Origin: Propionivibrio sp.
GTDB lineage: Bacteria; Pseudomonadota; Gammaproteobacteria; Burkholderiales; Rhodocyclaceae
Assembly (NCBI GenBank): GCA_016705685.1
Contig: JADJLB010000001.1
Coordinates: 496,001-560,000, forward strand
Direction: 5' to 3'
Length of the DNA: 64,000 nucleotides
Part shown: one piece after another, positions 7,634 through 15,597 of the stretch
How positions within the stretch are numbered: position 1 is the stretch's first letter
Layout: the number at the start of each line of letters is the position of its first letter
Program-made: the position numbers and the translations under genes
The notes under the pieces: model-generated
What the model was told of the DNA's origin: nothing
The model's database searches: none
What the model saw: only the letters and a program-made list of their open reading frames with translations

Positions 7634-8323
7634 ATGCCCGATCAAGACCACCGCTACAGCGATGCCGAAATCGAAGCGCTCTGGCGCACCATGCGCGAGC
7701 GCCGCGACATGCGCCACTTTCTGCCGCCCGCAATCGCCAAGCCGCTACCCGATGGCCTGATCGAGCGCCTGGTTCTCGCCGCGCATCTCGCCCCTTCGGT
7801 CGGCTTCATGCAACCGTGGCGCTTCATCCGCGTTAGCGATCCTGCCTTGCGCGAATCGATGCACGTACAGGTCGAAGTCGAGCGCCAGCGCACTGCCGCT
7901 GCGCTGCCTTCGCGCAACGACGAATTCCTCAAGGTGAAGATCGAAGGCATGCGTGATTGCGCCGAGCTGCTCGTGGTGACCCTGATGGCGGAACGCGAGA
8001 AGCACATCATCGGCCGGCGCACTTTGCCAGAAATGGATGTCGCCTCGGTTGGCTGCGCCATCCAGAACATGTGGCTGGCGGCCCGCGCCGAGGGCATCGG
8101 GCTTGGCTGGGTCTCCTTCTTTGAACCACAGGCGCTTGGCGAACTGCTCGGCCTGCCCGAGGGCACGCATCCGCTGGGCATTCTGTGCATCGGTCACGTC
8201 CCGGCCTTCTACCCGCGCCCGATGTTCGAGGAAACGGGCTGGGGCAAACGCCTGGATCTGACACAGGTGCTCTTCGAAAATCACTGGCCGGAAAGTGCGC
8301 GGCCTACGCCAACCGCCTATTGA
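7634..8323 (+). CDS. bluB: 5,6-dimethylbenzimidazole synthase BluB
   Basis: 229 residues of the nitroreductase-like BluB family, which fragments reduced FMN with O2 to make the B12 lower ligand 5,6-dimethylbenzimidazole. Typical blocks include MRERRDMRHFLP near the N-terminus, AAHLAPSVGFMQPWRFI, VASVGCAIQNMWLAARAEGIGLGWVSFF and LGILCIGHVPAFYPRPMFEETGW. The LAPSVGFMQPWRF segment separates BluB from ordinary nitroreductases. It is the last gene of the riboswitch-led plus-strand operon. Its end overlaps the convergent cobA by 7 bases. The O2 need of BluB contrasts with the oxygen-independent ring-contraction genes on the other strand. Confidence 0.92.
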   Translation: MPDQDHRYSDAEIEALWRTMRERRDMRHFLPPAIAKPLPDGLIERLVLAAHLAPSVGFMQPWRFIRVSDPALRESMHVQVEVERQRTAAALPSRNDEFLKVKIEGMRDCAELLVVTLMAEREKHIIGRRTLPEMDVASVGCAIQNMWLAARAEGIGLGWVSFFEPQALGELLGLPEGTHPLGILCIGHVPAFYPRPMFEETGWGKRLDLTQVLFENHWPESARPTPTAY

Positions 8324-9096
8324 ATTTCAGTAGGGCTGGAAGCCGCAGCCCTATCGTTTTTCAGCAACTGCATCACACTGCCGATGACAATCAACGCAGG
8401 TGGCTTGACCTTATTCTCGCGCGCCGTTTCCGCCAGCGTCGCAAGCTGGCACGGGTAAATGGCTTGTGTCGGCCAGGTGGCGCGGTGAATCAGCGCCGCC
8501 GGTGTATTGCCCGGCAACCCGGCGGCCTGCAGGTTCGACGAGATGATTTCCAGACCGGTGATGCCCATGTAAATGACAATCGTCTGGTTCGGCTGAGCCA
8601 GCGCAGGCCAGTTCAAATTGATGCTGTCATCCTTGAGATGGCCGGTGACGAAAACGCAGCTTTGGGCATGATCGCGGTGGGTGAGCGGAAAGCCGAAACT
8701 CGCCGCTGCCCCCAGCGCGGCGGTAACGCCGGGGACGATCTCGACGTGGATGCCTACGGCCATCAGCACGTCGAGTTCTTCGCCGCCGCGACCGAAAACG
8801 AAGGGGTCGCCACCCTTCAGGCGGACGACGAACTTCCCGGCGAGCGCCTTATCTACCAGCAACTGGCAAATATCTTCCTGCGGCAGCGTGTGGTTGCCGG
8901 CCATTTTTCCGACGAAAATGCGTTCGGCCGTCGGTGAAGTGAAGTCGAGAATTCCGCCGCCGACCAGGTTATCGTAGATCACGACGTCTGCTTCACGCAG
9001 CAGCCGGGCGCCCTTGACCGTGATCAGTTCGGGATCGCCAGGGCCGGCGCCGACCAGGGCGACGCGTCCGACACTCGGCCGGGTGGTTTGGGTCAC
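8317..9096 (-). CDS. cobA: Uroporphyrinogen-III C-methyltransferase (SUMT)
   Basis: 259 residues. It methylates uroporphyrinogen III at C2 and C7 with S-adenosylmethionine to make precorrin-2, the entry to corrin and sirohaem synthesis. Family blocks: VALVGAGPGDPELITVKG at the N-terminus, VVRLKGGDPFVFGRGGEE, EIVPGVTAALGAAASFG, PLTHRDHAQSCVFVTGH, and a GITGLEII segment. There is no CysG-type oxidase/chelatase domain, so it is the stand-alone form. The start is GTG 9096 with CAGGAG just upstream. A 114-base gap (9097-9210) separates it from cobJ and shows no ORF. Last gene of the corrin operon. Confidence 0.93.
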   Translation of the reverse strand: MTQTTRPSVGRVALVGAGPGDPELITVKGARLLREADVVIYDNLVGGGILDFTSPTAERIFVGKMAGNHTLPQEDICQLLVDKALAGKFVVRLKGGDPFVFGRGGEELDVLMAVGIHVEIVPGVTAALGAAASFGFPLTHRDHAQSCVFVTGHLKDDSINLNWPALAQPNQTIVIYMGITGLEIISSNLQAAGLPGNTPAALIHRATWPTQAIYPCQLATLAETARENKVKPPALIVIGSVMQLLKNDRAAASSPTEIQ

Positions 9097-9210
9097 GGGA
9101 ATGCTCCTGATAAACGAAAATTCGGCTTAACCAAGGCGGACACAACGAACGCAGCGGAATGCAAAGTTTTCGCCGTGCCCGTCGTGTGCGCTGTGGCCAA
9201 TATTCACTCT

Positions 9211-10188
9211 TTACTCTGTAACGTCGTCGCTGACTTCTTCATCGAGGTCCAGCGGTTCGCTTAAGACAGCGGCAATGTAACTTTCCGGCAGACGATATTC
9301 ATCGGCCAGTTCTGCGGCGGTTTTAGCGCTGGCGTGAATGGCCGTCAGCCAGCCGTTGAGGCCGGAAGACAGCGAATGCCCGGCCTTTTCTCCCGCACGC
9401 GCCGCGCTGTTGCCCCCTTCGACCGCGTACTTATTGGCATAGCCACGCGGCGTAACCATCAGGCCATGCTTGACAAAGGTGTTCGAATTGCCGATCAGCA
9501 CGGTCGTCAACATGCCAATGTCGGCTTCGCCCATCTTTTCCAGCGTGGTGAATTCGATGCGCTGTTTCGGGCGATAGGCCGATTTGACGATGGCTACCGG
9601 AGTCTGCGGATTGCGGTGCTGCAGAAAGATGCGCTGCGCTTCTTCAATCTGCCGCGTACGGCGGCCGCTTTTCGGGTTATAGAGCGCGACGACGAAATCG
9701 GCATACGCCACGGCATCGAGACGGCGGGCGATGGTTGGCCACGGCGTCAGCAGATCGGACAGCGAAATCGCACAGAAATCGTGGGTCAGCGGCGCGCCGA
9801 CCAGCGCGGCACAGGTGTTGAGCGCCGAGGCGCCGGGAATGATTTCGACTTCGACGTCCGAATCGGGCGTCCAGCCCGCCTGAAAAAGGACTTCGAACGT
9901 TGGCCCGGCCATGCCGTAGACCCCGGCGTCACCGGACGACACCAGCGCCACCTTCTTGCCCATCCGGGCACGCTCGTAGGCTTCGATGGCGCGGTCAAGC
10001 TCTTCCGTCATCGCTTTCTTGACGATTTCCTTGCCGTCCAGCAAGTCCTTGACCAGACGGATATAAGTCGCGTAGCCGATCACGGTATCCGCTTCAGCAA
10101 TGGCGGCACGGGCTCGGGCGGTCAGGTAGTCCTGACTACCCGGGCCAAGACCGATGAGCATGATCTTTCCTGTTTTGTTCGAGGTCAT
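9211..10188 (-). CDS. cobJ: Precorrin-3B C17-methyltransferase (CobJ/CbiH)
   Basis: 325 residues. It methylates C17 during ring contraction of the corrin precursor. Signatures: IMLIGLGPGSQDYLTARARAA, VIGYATYIRLV, VALVSSGDAGVYGMAG, EIIPGASALNTCAALVGAPLTHDFC and a conserved ALYNPKSGRR. The methyltransferase fold ends near residue 260. The remaining residues (AGEKAGHSLSSGLNGWLTA to EEVSDDVTE) are an acidic C-terminal tail longer than in minimal CbiH proteins. The start overlaps the cobE stop as ATGA. In this operon it probably works on cobalt-precorrin-3, since CbiD and CbiG are present and no CobG mono-oxygenase is seen. Confidence 0.92.
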   Translation of the reverse strand: MTSNKTGKIMLIGLGPGSQDYLTARARAAIAEADTVIGYATYIRLVKDLLDGKEIVKKAMTEELDRAIEAYERARMGKKVALVSSGDAGVYGMAGPTFEVLFQAGWTPDSDVEVEIIPGASALNTCAALVGAPLTHDFCAISLSDLLTPWPTIARRLDAVAYADFVVALYNPKSGRRTRQIEEAQRIFLQHRNPQTPVAIVKSAYRPKQRIEFTTLEKMGEADIGMLTTVLIGNSNTFVKHGLMVTPRGYANKYAVEGGNSAARAGEKAGHSLSSGLNGWLTAIHASAKTAAELADEYRLPESYIAAVLSEPLDLDEEVSDDVTE

Positions 10189-10580
10189 TCGTGAATCCTT
10201 GCAATGGAGACGGTGGCGTTGCGCCCGTCGGGGCCGCGCAACTTGTGTTTTTCAATCAACAGATGCGTCATGTCGACGCCGCCGATGAGCAATGCAGCGG
10301 CTTCCGACACCGAGGGCGAGCCGGTGTGTCTGCGCACCGTTTCCGAGGGATTGGGGACATCGACAGCCGCTAGTTCGGCGGCCGGATAAAAGCGGATCGT
10401 CCAGCCGTATTGCTTCGCCACCTGGAGAAGCCCGTCTTCATTGGCTTTCAGGTCGATACTGGCAACCTTTGAAACATCGGCGGCCTGAGCACCGCAAGCG
10501 GTCAGTGCGTCACTGATCGCCTGCGCAATCGTTGCCGCCGGCGTTCCCCGGTCGCAACCCAGACCCAGACTGAGCATCAT
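10185..10580 (-). CDS. cobE: CobE/CbiG C-terminal domain protein
   Basis: 131 residues when started at the paired Met codons at 10580/10577 (MMLSLGLGCDRGTP); the upstream open frame is a shadow of cbiG. The N-terminal LGLGCDRGTPAATIAQAI block is diagnostic of the CobE / CbiG-C family, followed by VASIDLKANEDGLLQVA and a conserved GSPSVSEAAALL segment. In many organisms this domain is fused to the end of CbiG. Here it is a separate gene whose ATGA overlaps the cbiG stop. It is taken to complement the CbiG step (opening of the ring-A lactone with release of acetaldehyde), but the exact job of the domain is not well defined. Confidence 0.88.
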   Translation of the reverse strand: MMLSLGLGCDRGTPAATIAQAISDALTACGAQAADVSKVASIDLKANEDGLLQVAKQYGWTIRFYPAAELAAVDVPNPSETVRRHTGSPSVSEAAALLIGGVDMTHLLIEKHKLRGPDGRNATVSIARIHE

Positions 10581-11323
10581 TTCGGCTCCGGGCGATAGAT
10601 GACACAACGTCCGGCGAGCGTTGCCGCTAGCTCGGCCGGCATTTCGCGTTGGCTGATCCACAGTACGGCAGCGAAGCGTTCGGCATCGACGTCTTCGAGC
10701 AGCTCGAACCGGCTGAGATTGCCCGGTAATGGCGATTGGCGGCCGTTGGCGTGATTGGCCCACCAATCGGGACTGCCGGCTTCCTGAACCAGGGCCACGG
10801 GCTCATCATTCACCACAGCGGCGCTGACACGAACCAGGCTGTCGTGACTGGCCTCGATGCGCCAGCCCAGTTCGCGGCCCAGGAGGTCGACCGCCAGGGT
10901 CTGGCGCACATCGGAGGCCGTGGTCAGCACCGGGGTCGCGCCCAGCAAAGTGGCCAGTTGCCCGGCCAGCGCATTGGCCCCGCCAAGGTGACCCGAGAGC
11001 AGGGGAATGACGAATTGGGCGGCTTCGTCGATGACCAGGACAGCTGGGTCGGTTTCCTTGCTGCCCAGATGCGGGGCGATCAGTCGGACTACAGCACCAA
11101 TCGAAACGATGGCGATGATGGCGTCGCTGGTGGCGAAGAGTGTCGGAATCTGGTCGCCGGTCTTACCGGTGTAACATGAACTATCGCCGGATGCCGCCGC
11201 TTCCGCTTCGGCACGAAACTTCGCCGGAGCAAAAAGATGCGCGCCGGACAAGGCCGCGACAATGCGTCCGCCCAATGCGATGCCGTGGCGGGTGATGGCG
11301 ACGACGGCGATGCGATCAGGCAT
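10577..11323 (-). CDS. cbiG: Cobalt-precorrin-5A hydrolase CbiG (N-terminal and central domains)
   Basis: 248 residues. CbiG opens the delta-lactone of cobalt-precorrin-5A and releases acetaldehyde, a step specific to the oxygen-independent route. The N-terminal domain shows VVAITRHGIALGGRI and IIAIVSIGAVVRLIAPHL. The central domain has VIDEAAQFVIPLLSGHLGGANALA, TTASDVRQTLAVD and a GWRIE segment. The protein ends at IYRPEPK, before the usual C-terminal CobE-like domain, which is encoded by the next gene. The two together cover a full-length CbiG. A 98-base palindromic element lies between its start and cobI. Confidence 0.9.
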   Translation of the reverse strand: MPDRIAVVAITRHGIALGGRIVAALSGAHLFAPAKFRAEAEAAASGDSSCYTGKTGDQIPTLFATSDAIIAIVSIGAVVRLIAPHLGSKETDPAVLVIDEAAQFVIPLLSGHLGGANALAGQLATLLGATPVLTTASDVRQTLAVDLLGRELGWRIEASHDSLVRVSAAVVNDEPVALVQEAGSPDWWANHANGRQSPLPGNLSRFELLEDVDAERFAAVLWISQREMPAELAATLAGRCVIYRPEPK

Positions 11324-11337
11324 GTTGTTTTACCTCT

Positions 11338-11435
11338 TTCAACACAGAGATCACGGAGGCACGGAGAACACCGAGAAGACGTTCTGCTCCGTTTTTCTCC
11401 GTGAACTCTATGTCTCTGTGTTCTCTGTGTTGAAC
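11338..11435. repeat. Palindromic intergenic repeat, type A copy 1
   Basis: A roughly 98-base imperfect inverted repeat. The left arm is TTCAACACAGAGATCACGGAG..., the right arm reads back as the complement (TCTCCGTGAACTC...CTCTGTGTTCTCTGTGTTGAA). It fills the space between cbiG and cobI and has a close relative at 12237-12339. The transcript could fold into a long hairpin inside the operon. Similar ACACAGAGAACACGGAG-type elements are scattered in many environmental proteobacterial genomes. Confidence 0.8.
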
Positions 11436-11439
11436 GCGC

Positions 11440-12219
11440 TTACGCATTTTCCGACGTTTCCTTGCGCTGCCGGCAGCCGCGCCGCAGTTCGCCACGCTCG
11501 CGCTTGGGGTTCTGTACCAGCATCAGCGACAGATAATTGACTTTCTCGCCCTTCAGCCTAGCCACATCCCGCACGATGCGTTCGTCGGGCGATCCCACCT
11601 TTTCAATGAAACAGCTGGTCGCCAGCAGATTGCGGCGTTCGAGCAGTTCAATGACTTCATCGATCAACGGTTTGACCTTGAGCAATACCAGTGTATCGAA
11701 CTCGTCGAGCAGGTGGTCGATGACGCCGACACCGTACGCGGCAGGGATGATGGCCAGCGTTTCGTCCTCCTCGGCCAGACTCGTATCGGCACTGGCCGCC
11801 GCCGCGGCAAAGGACGAAACTCCGGGAATAGTCTCGACTTCGATTTCTGGAACCAGCTCGCGGACAACGCGGGCGAGATGGCCGAAGGTGGCGAAGGTCG
11901 AGGCATCGCCCTCGACCAGGAAGACCAAATCGCGCCCCTCGGCGAGCAGTTCGACGGTACGCGCTGCCGCATTGGCCCAGGCTTTGAGCAGGACTTCCGC
12001 ATCGCGCGTCATCGGGAAGACAAGCTCCTCGGCGTCAGCCGGGACGGGCAACCCGCCGCGTTCGACAATGGACAGCGCGTAGGATTTTTCTTCGGCCTTC
12101 TTGACCGGATACAGCCAGCGCGCGCCCGATTGCAGCACGGCCCAACTGCGCCGGGTAATCAGCAAGGGGTCGCCGGGTCCAAGCGAGGCGCCAATCAGTT
12201 TTCCATAGGATTTTGTCAT
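11440..12219 (-). CDS. cobI: Precorrin-2 / cobalt-factor II C20-methyltransferase
   Basis: 259 residues; equivalent to CbiL. It methylates C20 of precorrin-2 or its cobalt form. Blocks: LIGASLGPGDPLLITRRSWAV near the N-terminus, a YPVKKAEEKSYALSI segment, VFLVEGDASTFATFGHLARVV, ETIPGVSSFAAAAASADTSLA and LLKVKPLIDEVIELL. The YPVKK segment near residue 38 is typical of this family rather than of CobJ or CobM. The C-terminus (RRGCRQRKETSENA) runs into the palindromic element at 11338-11435, which may have contributed the last residues. The gene is flanked on both sides by copies of that repeat. Confidence 0.92.
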   Translation of the reverse strand: MTKSYGKLIGASLGPGDPLLITRRSWAVLQSGARWLYPVKKAEEKSYALSIVERGGLPVPADAEELVFPMTRDAEVLLKAWANAAARTVELLAEGRDLVFLVEGDASTFATFGHLARVVRELVPEIEVETIPGVSSFAAAAASADTSLAEEDETLAIIPAAYGVGVIDHLLDEFDTLVLLKVKPLIDEVIELLERRNLLATSCFIEKVGSPDERIVRDVARLKGEKVNYLSLMLVQNPKRERGELRRGCRQRKETSENA

Positions 12220-12236
12220 GGGATTCTTACCTCTTT

Positions 12237-12339
12237 CGACACAGAGAACACGGAGGCACAGAGTACACGGAGAGAAACAAAAACAAGATTTTCTCTGTGT
12301 TCTCCGTGTCTCCGTGTTCTCTGTGTTCTCTGTGTTGAG
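12237..12339. repeat. Palindromic intergenic repeat, type A copy 2
   Basis: About 103 bases between cobI and cobL. Left arm CGACACAGAGAACACGGAGG..., right arm ...TCTCCGTGTCTCCGTGTTCTCTGTGTTGA complementary to it. It shares the ACACAGAG/CACGGAGGCAC core and the leading TTACCTCTTTC with the copy at 11338-11435, so both are members of one family placed one gene apart. Confidence 0.8.
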
Positions 12340-12352
12340 TGCGGCATGTTCT

Positions 12353-13651
12353 TCATTTCATTTCCTTATGTGCGCTTACAATCCACACCGGGTTTTGCGC
12401 AGCCATCCGGTGCATGTCGAGAATCGGCTGGCTGCGGCTGGCCTGGAGCTGGACAACGTCCCAGGTGGCACCGGCGGCAGCCAGTTCGTGGGTCGCGGTG
12501 GCCAGGTTTTCCAGGGTGACGAAGTTCATCACCAAGCGACCGCGGGGTTTTAGACGGTCAAGAATCAGGCGGATCAGCGCGGCCAGTTCGCCGCCCGAGC
12601 CGCCGATGAAGACGGCATCGGGGTCCGGCCAGGCATCCATGTGCGTCGGCGCCTTGCCTTCGGCGAGCGTGTAATTGCCGACCTTGAAGCGGGCCGCGTT
12701 GGCGCGCGCGTTGGCCGCATCGCCAGCGTTCTTTTCGATGGCCCAGACGTGGCCGTGCGGAGCGAGGCGCGCCGCTTCGAGACCGACCGAGCCGGAACCG
12801 GCGCCGATGTCCCAGACAATAGCGTCCGGCGCCAGCCTGAGCTTGGCCAGCGACAGTGCCCGCGCTTCCTGCTTGGTGATCAATCCTTGTTCAGGGGTGC
12901 GCTGAACGTACTCGAGATCTTCAAGGCCGAAAGCAGCTTCACAGGGATCGGGAGAGCGTTCGACAAGGACGACGTTCGGCTCGGGGAAATCCATTTTCGC
13001 GGCGTCGAGAAGGGAAAGTTCGGGGAACAGTTGCTCTTCCGGCAGGAGCAGGCGACAGGCGACCGAGAGTCTGACGTCGTCACCGCTTTGGCCACTGTAT
13101 CCAGCCGTGAGCAGTGCCCGCGCCAGCCGCGCCGGGCTGTTTTCCGGCCCGGTAAATGTGGCGACGCGCGGATGCAGGGCGATCGCGCGCATCAGTTTGT
13201 ACAGGCCATGTTCAGGTGTCGCGCCGACGTACCAGTCGCCGGCGTCGGTGCTGTGACAGGAGGCGATTTTCACGTCCTGCCAGGGCTGCTTGAAGCGGGC
13301 GAAAGCGAGTTGCAGTGTGGAGGCAGTCGGCAGGATTTCGCACGCTTCAGGCCCCAGCCTGCCGGTCAGCCAGGAAGCGATACCGTGGCACAACGGGTCG
13401 CCGGTGGCGAGTACCACCACGCGCTGTCCGGCTTCACGTGCCGTAACGATCCAGCCTGGCACCTGGCCGAGGGCGCCATCCATGTCTTGCAGCACGGCGC
13501 TTGCCGGCAGATGCTGTCTAACCAGTTCGAGCGTTCGCCCGGCGCCGATCACCACATCGGCCGCAGTCAGGCGCTGGCGTGCCGTATCGGACAGGCCGCC
13601 CCAGCCATCGTCGAGTATGCCGACCAAAGTGCAAGGTTCAGAAGGCTTCAT
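12353..13651 (-). CDS. cobL: Precorrin-6Y C5,C15-methyltransferase (decarboxylating), CbiE-CbiT fusion
   Basis: 432 residues from ATG 13651 (MKPSEPCTLVGILDDGW). It adds methyls at C5 and C15 and removes the acetate carboxyl on ring C. The N-terminal CbiE half shows VVIGAGRTLELV, VVVLATGDPLCHGIASWL and IASCHSTD. The C-terminal CbiT half begins about residue 240 with RTPEQGLITKQEARALSLAKL and then VWDIGAGSGSVGLEAARL, the SAM-binding loop, and DAVFIGGSGGEL. The fusion is the usual CobL arrangement. Its start overlaps the end of cbiD by 14 bases. A type A palindromic repeat follows its stop. Confidence 0.93.
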   Translation of the reverse strand: MKPSEPCTLVGILDDGWGGLSDTARQRLTAADVVIGAGRTLELVRQHLPASAVLQDMDGALGQVPGWIVTAREAGQRVVVLATGDPLCHGIASWLTGRLGPEACEILPTASTLQLAFARFKQPWQDVKIASCHSTDAGDWYVGATPEHGLYKLMRAIALHPRVATFTGPENSPARLARALLTAGYSGQSGDDVRLSVACRLLLPEEQLFPELSLLDAAKMDFPEPNVVLVERSPDPCEAAFGLEDLEYVQRTPEQGLITKQEARALSLAKLRLAPDAIVWDIGAGSGSVGLEAARLAPHGHVWAIEKNAGDAANARANAARFKVGNYTLAEGKAPTHMDAWPDPDAVFIGGSGGELAALIRLILDRLKPRGRLVMNFVTLENLATATHELAAAGATWDVVQLQASRSQPILDMHRMAAQNPVWIVSAHKEMK

Positions 13652-14822
13652 CTTCCTCCACGCGTACAATGAACCGTCCTTCGAAATCGCAGACGTGAAC
13701 GGTCAGGTGATAGAGGCCCGGGTAACAGGATTTGAGGCTGCGAATGGCCTTCCTGGCCAGCGTTCGGTGAAAATCGACGGTCAGGCCCAGCACAGCGAGG
13801 CGTTCGGCGGCAAAACGCGCCGTTTCCGCAGCGCGGATTTCTTCGACCAGATCGGCTTGTGCGCCGACCTCTCGCGCGCAGTCGGCGAGCAGGTCGCGGT
13901 CGATCTCGGCCTTCCAGGCGTGCGTGACGGACAAGCCCTGACCCATCTTGGTCAGCTTGCCGGCCATCGCCCCAACGTGAATGTGCGCCATCCGGTGCTT
14001 GTTGGCGGTCGTAAACGCGGCCTTGACGAAGTCGCCCATCTGAACGAAACAGGATTCGTCGAGTTCCGGCAGCTGGCGCATGGCAAATTTCTCGCTGCGC
14101 CCACCGGTGGTGAACACGACGCTGGTCTGCCCTTGGCGGACGGCGACATCGATGGCCTGCACGACGCTGGCACGGAAGGCGGCGGTCGAATACGGACGCA
14201 CGATGCCGGTCGTGCCGAGGATGGAAATGCCGCCGAGAATGCCAAGGCGCGCATTCAGCGTCTTCTTCGCCATCTCGTCGCCGCCGGGGACGGAAATAGT
14301 GACTTCCAGCCCGTCATGATCGAGCAGTTCGGCGGCTACGGCGCTGACGTTGTCGCGGATATTGCGCCGCGGGACCGGGTTGATCGCCGGGCCGCCGACT
14401 TCAAGTCCCAACCCCTCCTTGGTCACGGTGCCGACACCGGGACCACCCTTCAGGACAATTTCGCCGGCAAGATTGGGCAACAGGCGAACGTCGGCGGTCA
14501 GGTGCGCGCCATTGGTCGCATCGGGGTCGTCGCCGGCATCCTTGACGATGGCCGCGCGGGAAGTGCGTTGTACTCCCTCGCCCTCGACACGGCCCTTGAT
14601 CACGGCAAACGTCACCTCCTGGCCATTGGGCAGGCGGCACAGCACGCTTTCCGGCACCTCGCCGTTGACCAGGCCGAGCGTCGCCGCACGTGCGGCAGCG
14701 GCCGAGCAGGCGCCTGTGGTAAAACCCGTGCGGTTGCCACGCTGGCGGCGACCGTCACCCTTGCGCACCTTGCCGGCGTGACTGCCGAAGGGTGGCTCGG
14801 CCGGATTGACAGTTTCGCTCAT
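13638..14822 (-). CDS. cbiD: Cobalt-precorrin-5B C1-methyltransferase CbiD
   Basis: 394 residues. It methylates C1 in the oxygen-independent corrin route. Family blocks: GNRTGFTTGACSAAAARAA near residue 30, GGPGVGTVTKEGLGLEVGGPAINPVPR, VTISVPGGDEMAKKTLN, LGILGGISILGTTGIVRPYS and VFTTGGRSE followed by a conserved IHVGAMAGKLTKMGQG. Its presence, rather than CobF, together with CbiG, marks the early-cobalt route. It overlaps cbiC upstream (ATGA) and cobL downstream (14 bases), so these three are translationally linked. Confidence 0.95.
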   Translation of the reverse strand: MSETVNPAEPPFGSHAGKVRKGDGRRQRGNRTGFTTGACSAAAARAATLGLVNGEVPESVLCRLPNGQEVTFAVIKGRVEGEGVQRTSRAAIVKDAGDDPDATNGAHLTADVRLLPNLAGEIVLKGGPGVGTVTKEGLGLEVGGPAINPVPRRNIRDNVSAVAAELLDHDGLEVTISVPGGDEMAKKTLNARLGILGGISILGTTGIVRPYSTAAFRASVVQAIDVAVRQGQTSVVFTTGGRSEKFAMRQLPELDESCFVQMGDFVKAAFTTANKHRMAHIHVGAMAGKLTKMGQGLSVTHAWKAEIDRDLLADCAREVGAQADLVEEIRAAETARFAAERLAVLGLTVDFHRTLARKAIRSLKSCYPGLYHLTVHVCDFEGRFIVRVEEDEAF

Positions 14823-15490
14823 GCCGCCCGTTTTTGCGCCGCTTCAGCCAGGCCGAGCAGAGCGTGAATGGCGGCAACCACCAGCGTCGATCCGCCCTTG
14901 CGGCCGCGAATGGCAACCCACGGAATCGTCTTGACGGTCATCAGCAAATCCTTCGATTCGGCGGCAGACACAAAGCCCACCGGCATACCAACGATCAGCG
15001 CCGGCTTGGCTCCCTCCTCGCGAACCAGGCGAACGACTTCGATCAAGGCCGTCGGCGCGTTGCCGATGCCGATAATCGCGCCATCGAGCTTGCCCAGCCG
15101 GTGCGCCTTGCGCATGGCCTGTACGGCGCGGGTGGTTTCCTCGGCCTTGGCCTGTTCGATCACGTCCGGGTCGGAGATGTAGTGATGCGTGCTCATACCG
15201 AAGTGCTTGAGGCGAGGCGCCGAGAGACCGACGCAGATCATTTCGACATCGGCAACGATCGGCGTGCCGCCTTTGAGTACAGCGGCCAGTCCAGCCTGCA
15301 TCGCATCCGGGTGAAAGACGGTGAGTCCGTTGAACTCGAAGTCCGCGTTGGCGTGGATCATGCGGCGTACCAGCGGCCATTGTTCGGCCGCGTAGTTGTG
15401 CGAGCCGACTTCGGCGTCAATGATGGAAAAGGAATCGTGTTCAATGGCGCGTCCGGCGGCGGTCAGTTGTTCGGTAACGGTATTGGTCAT
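14819..15490 (-). CDS. cbiC: Precorrin-8X methylmutase (CbiC/CobH)
   Basis: 223 residues. It moves the methyl group from C11 to C12, converting (cobalt-)precorrin-8 to (hydrogeno)cobyrinic acid. Typical blocks are DAEVGSHNYAAEQWPLVRRMIHANADF, MQAGLAAVLKGGTPIVADVEMICVG, IGIGNAPTALIEVVRLV and LIVGMPVGFVSAAESKDLL. The histidine used in the shift should be in the RRMIHA segment. The start ATG 15490 follows a 107-base gap that holds palindromic element type B. Its stop overlaps the ATG of cbiD. Confidence 0.94.
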   Translation of the reverse strand: MTNTVTEQLTAAGRAIEHDSFSIIDAEVGSHNYAAEQWPLVRRMIHANADFEFNGLTVFHPDAMQAGLAAVLKGGTPIVADVEMICVGLSAPRLKHFGMSTHHYISDPDVIEQAKAEETTRAVQAMRKAHRLGKLDGAIIGIGNAPTALIEVVRLVREEGAKPALIVGMPVGFVSAAESKDLLMTVKTIPWVAIRGRKGGSTLVVAAIHALLGLAEAAQKRAA

Positions 15491-15524
15491 TTTTTCGTCA
15501 TCCTAGGTACGATTAAGTCTTCAC

Positions 15525-15581
15525 CGCCAAGCCATCAAGAAGAGAAAACGGATTTGCCCGGTGTTTCTTGGTGTCTTGGCG
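15525..15581. repeat. Palindromic intergenic repeat, type B
   Basis: Arms CGCCAAGCCATCAAGAA (15525-15541) and TTCTTGGTGTCTTGGCG (15565-15581) are complementary at 15 of 17 positions. It lies between cbiX and cbiC. The sequence differs from the type A elements and resembles the CGCCAAGACGCCAAGA class common in environmental bacterial genomes. Confidence 0.75.
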
Positions 15582-15597
15582 ATTCGCTTTTCATTCG

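Noticed and set aside
9334-10194. 286-codon ORF antisense to cobJ
   Set aside because: No recognisable domain, complete overlap with cobJ; high-GC antisense artefact.
11338-12339. CRISPR array or insertion sequence at the palindromic repeats
   Set aside because: Only two copies, a gene between them, no regular spacers and no transposase ORF.
12641-14867. Long antisense ORFs over cobL and cbiD
   Set aside because: Amino-acid composition of antisense frames and no family features; the minus-strand genes are well supported.
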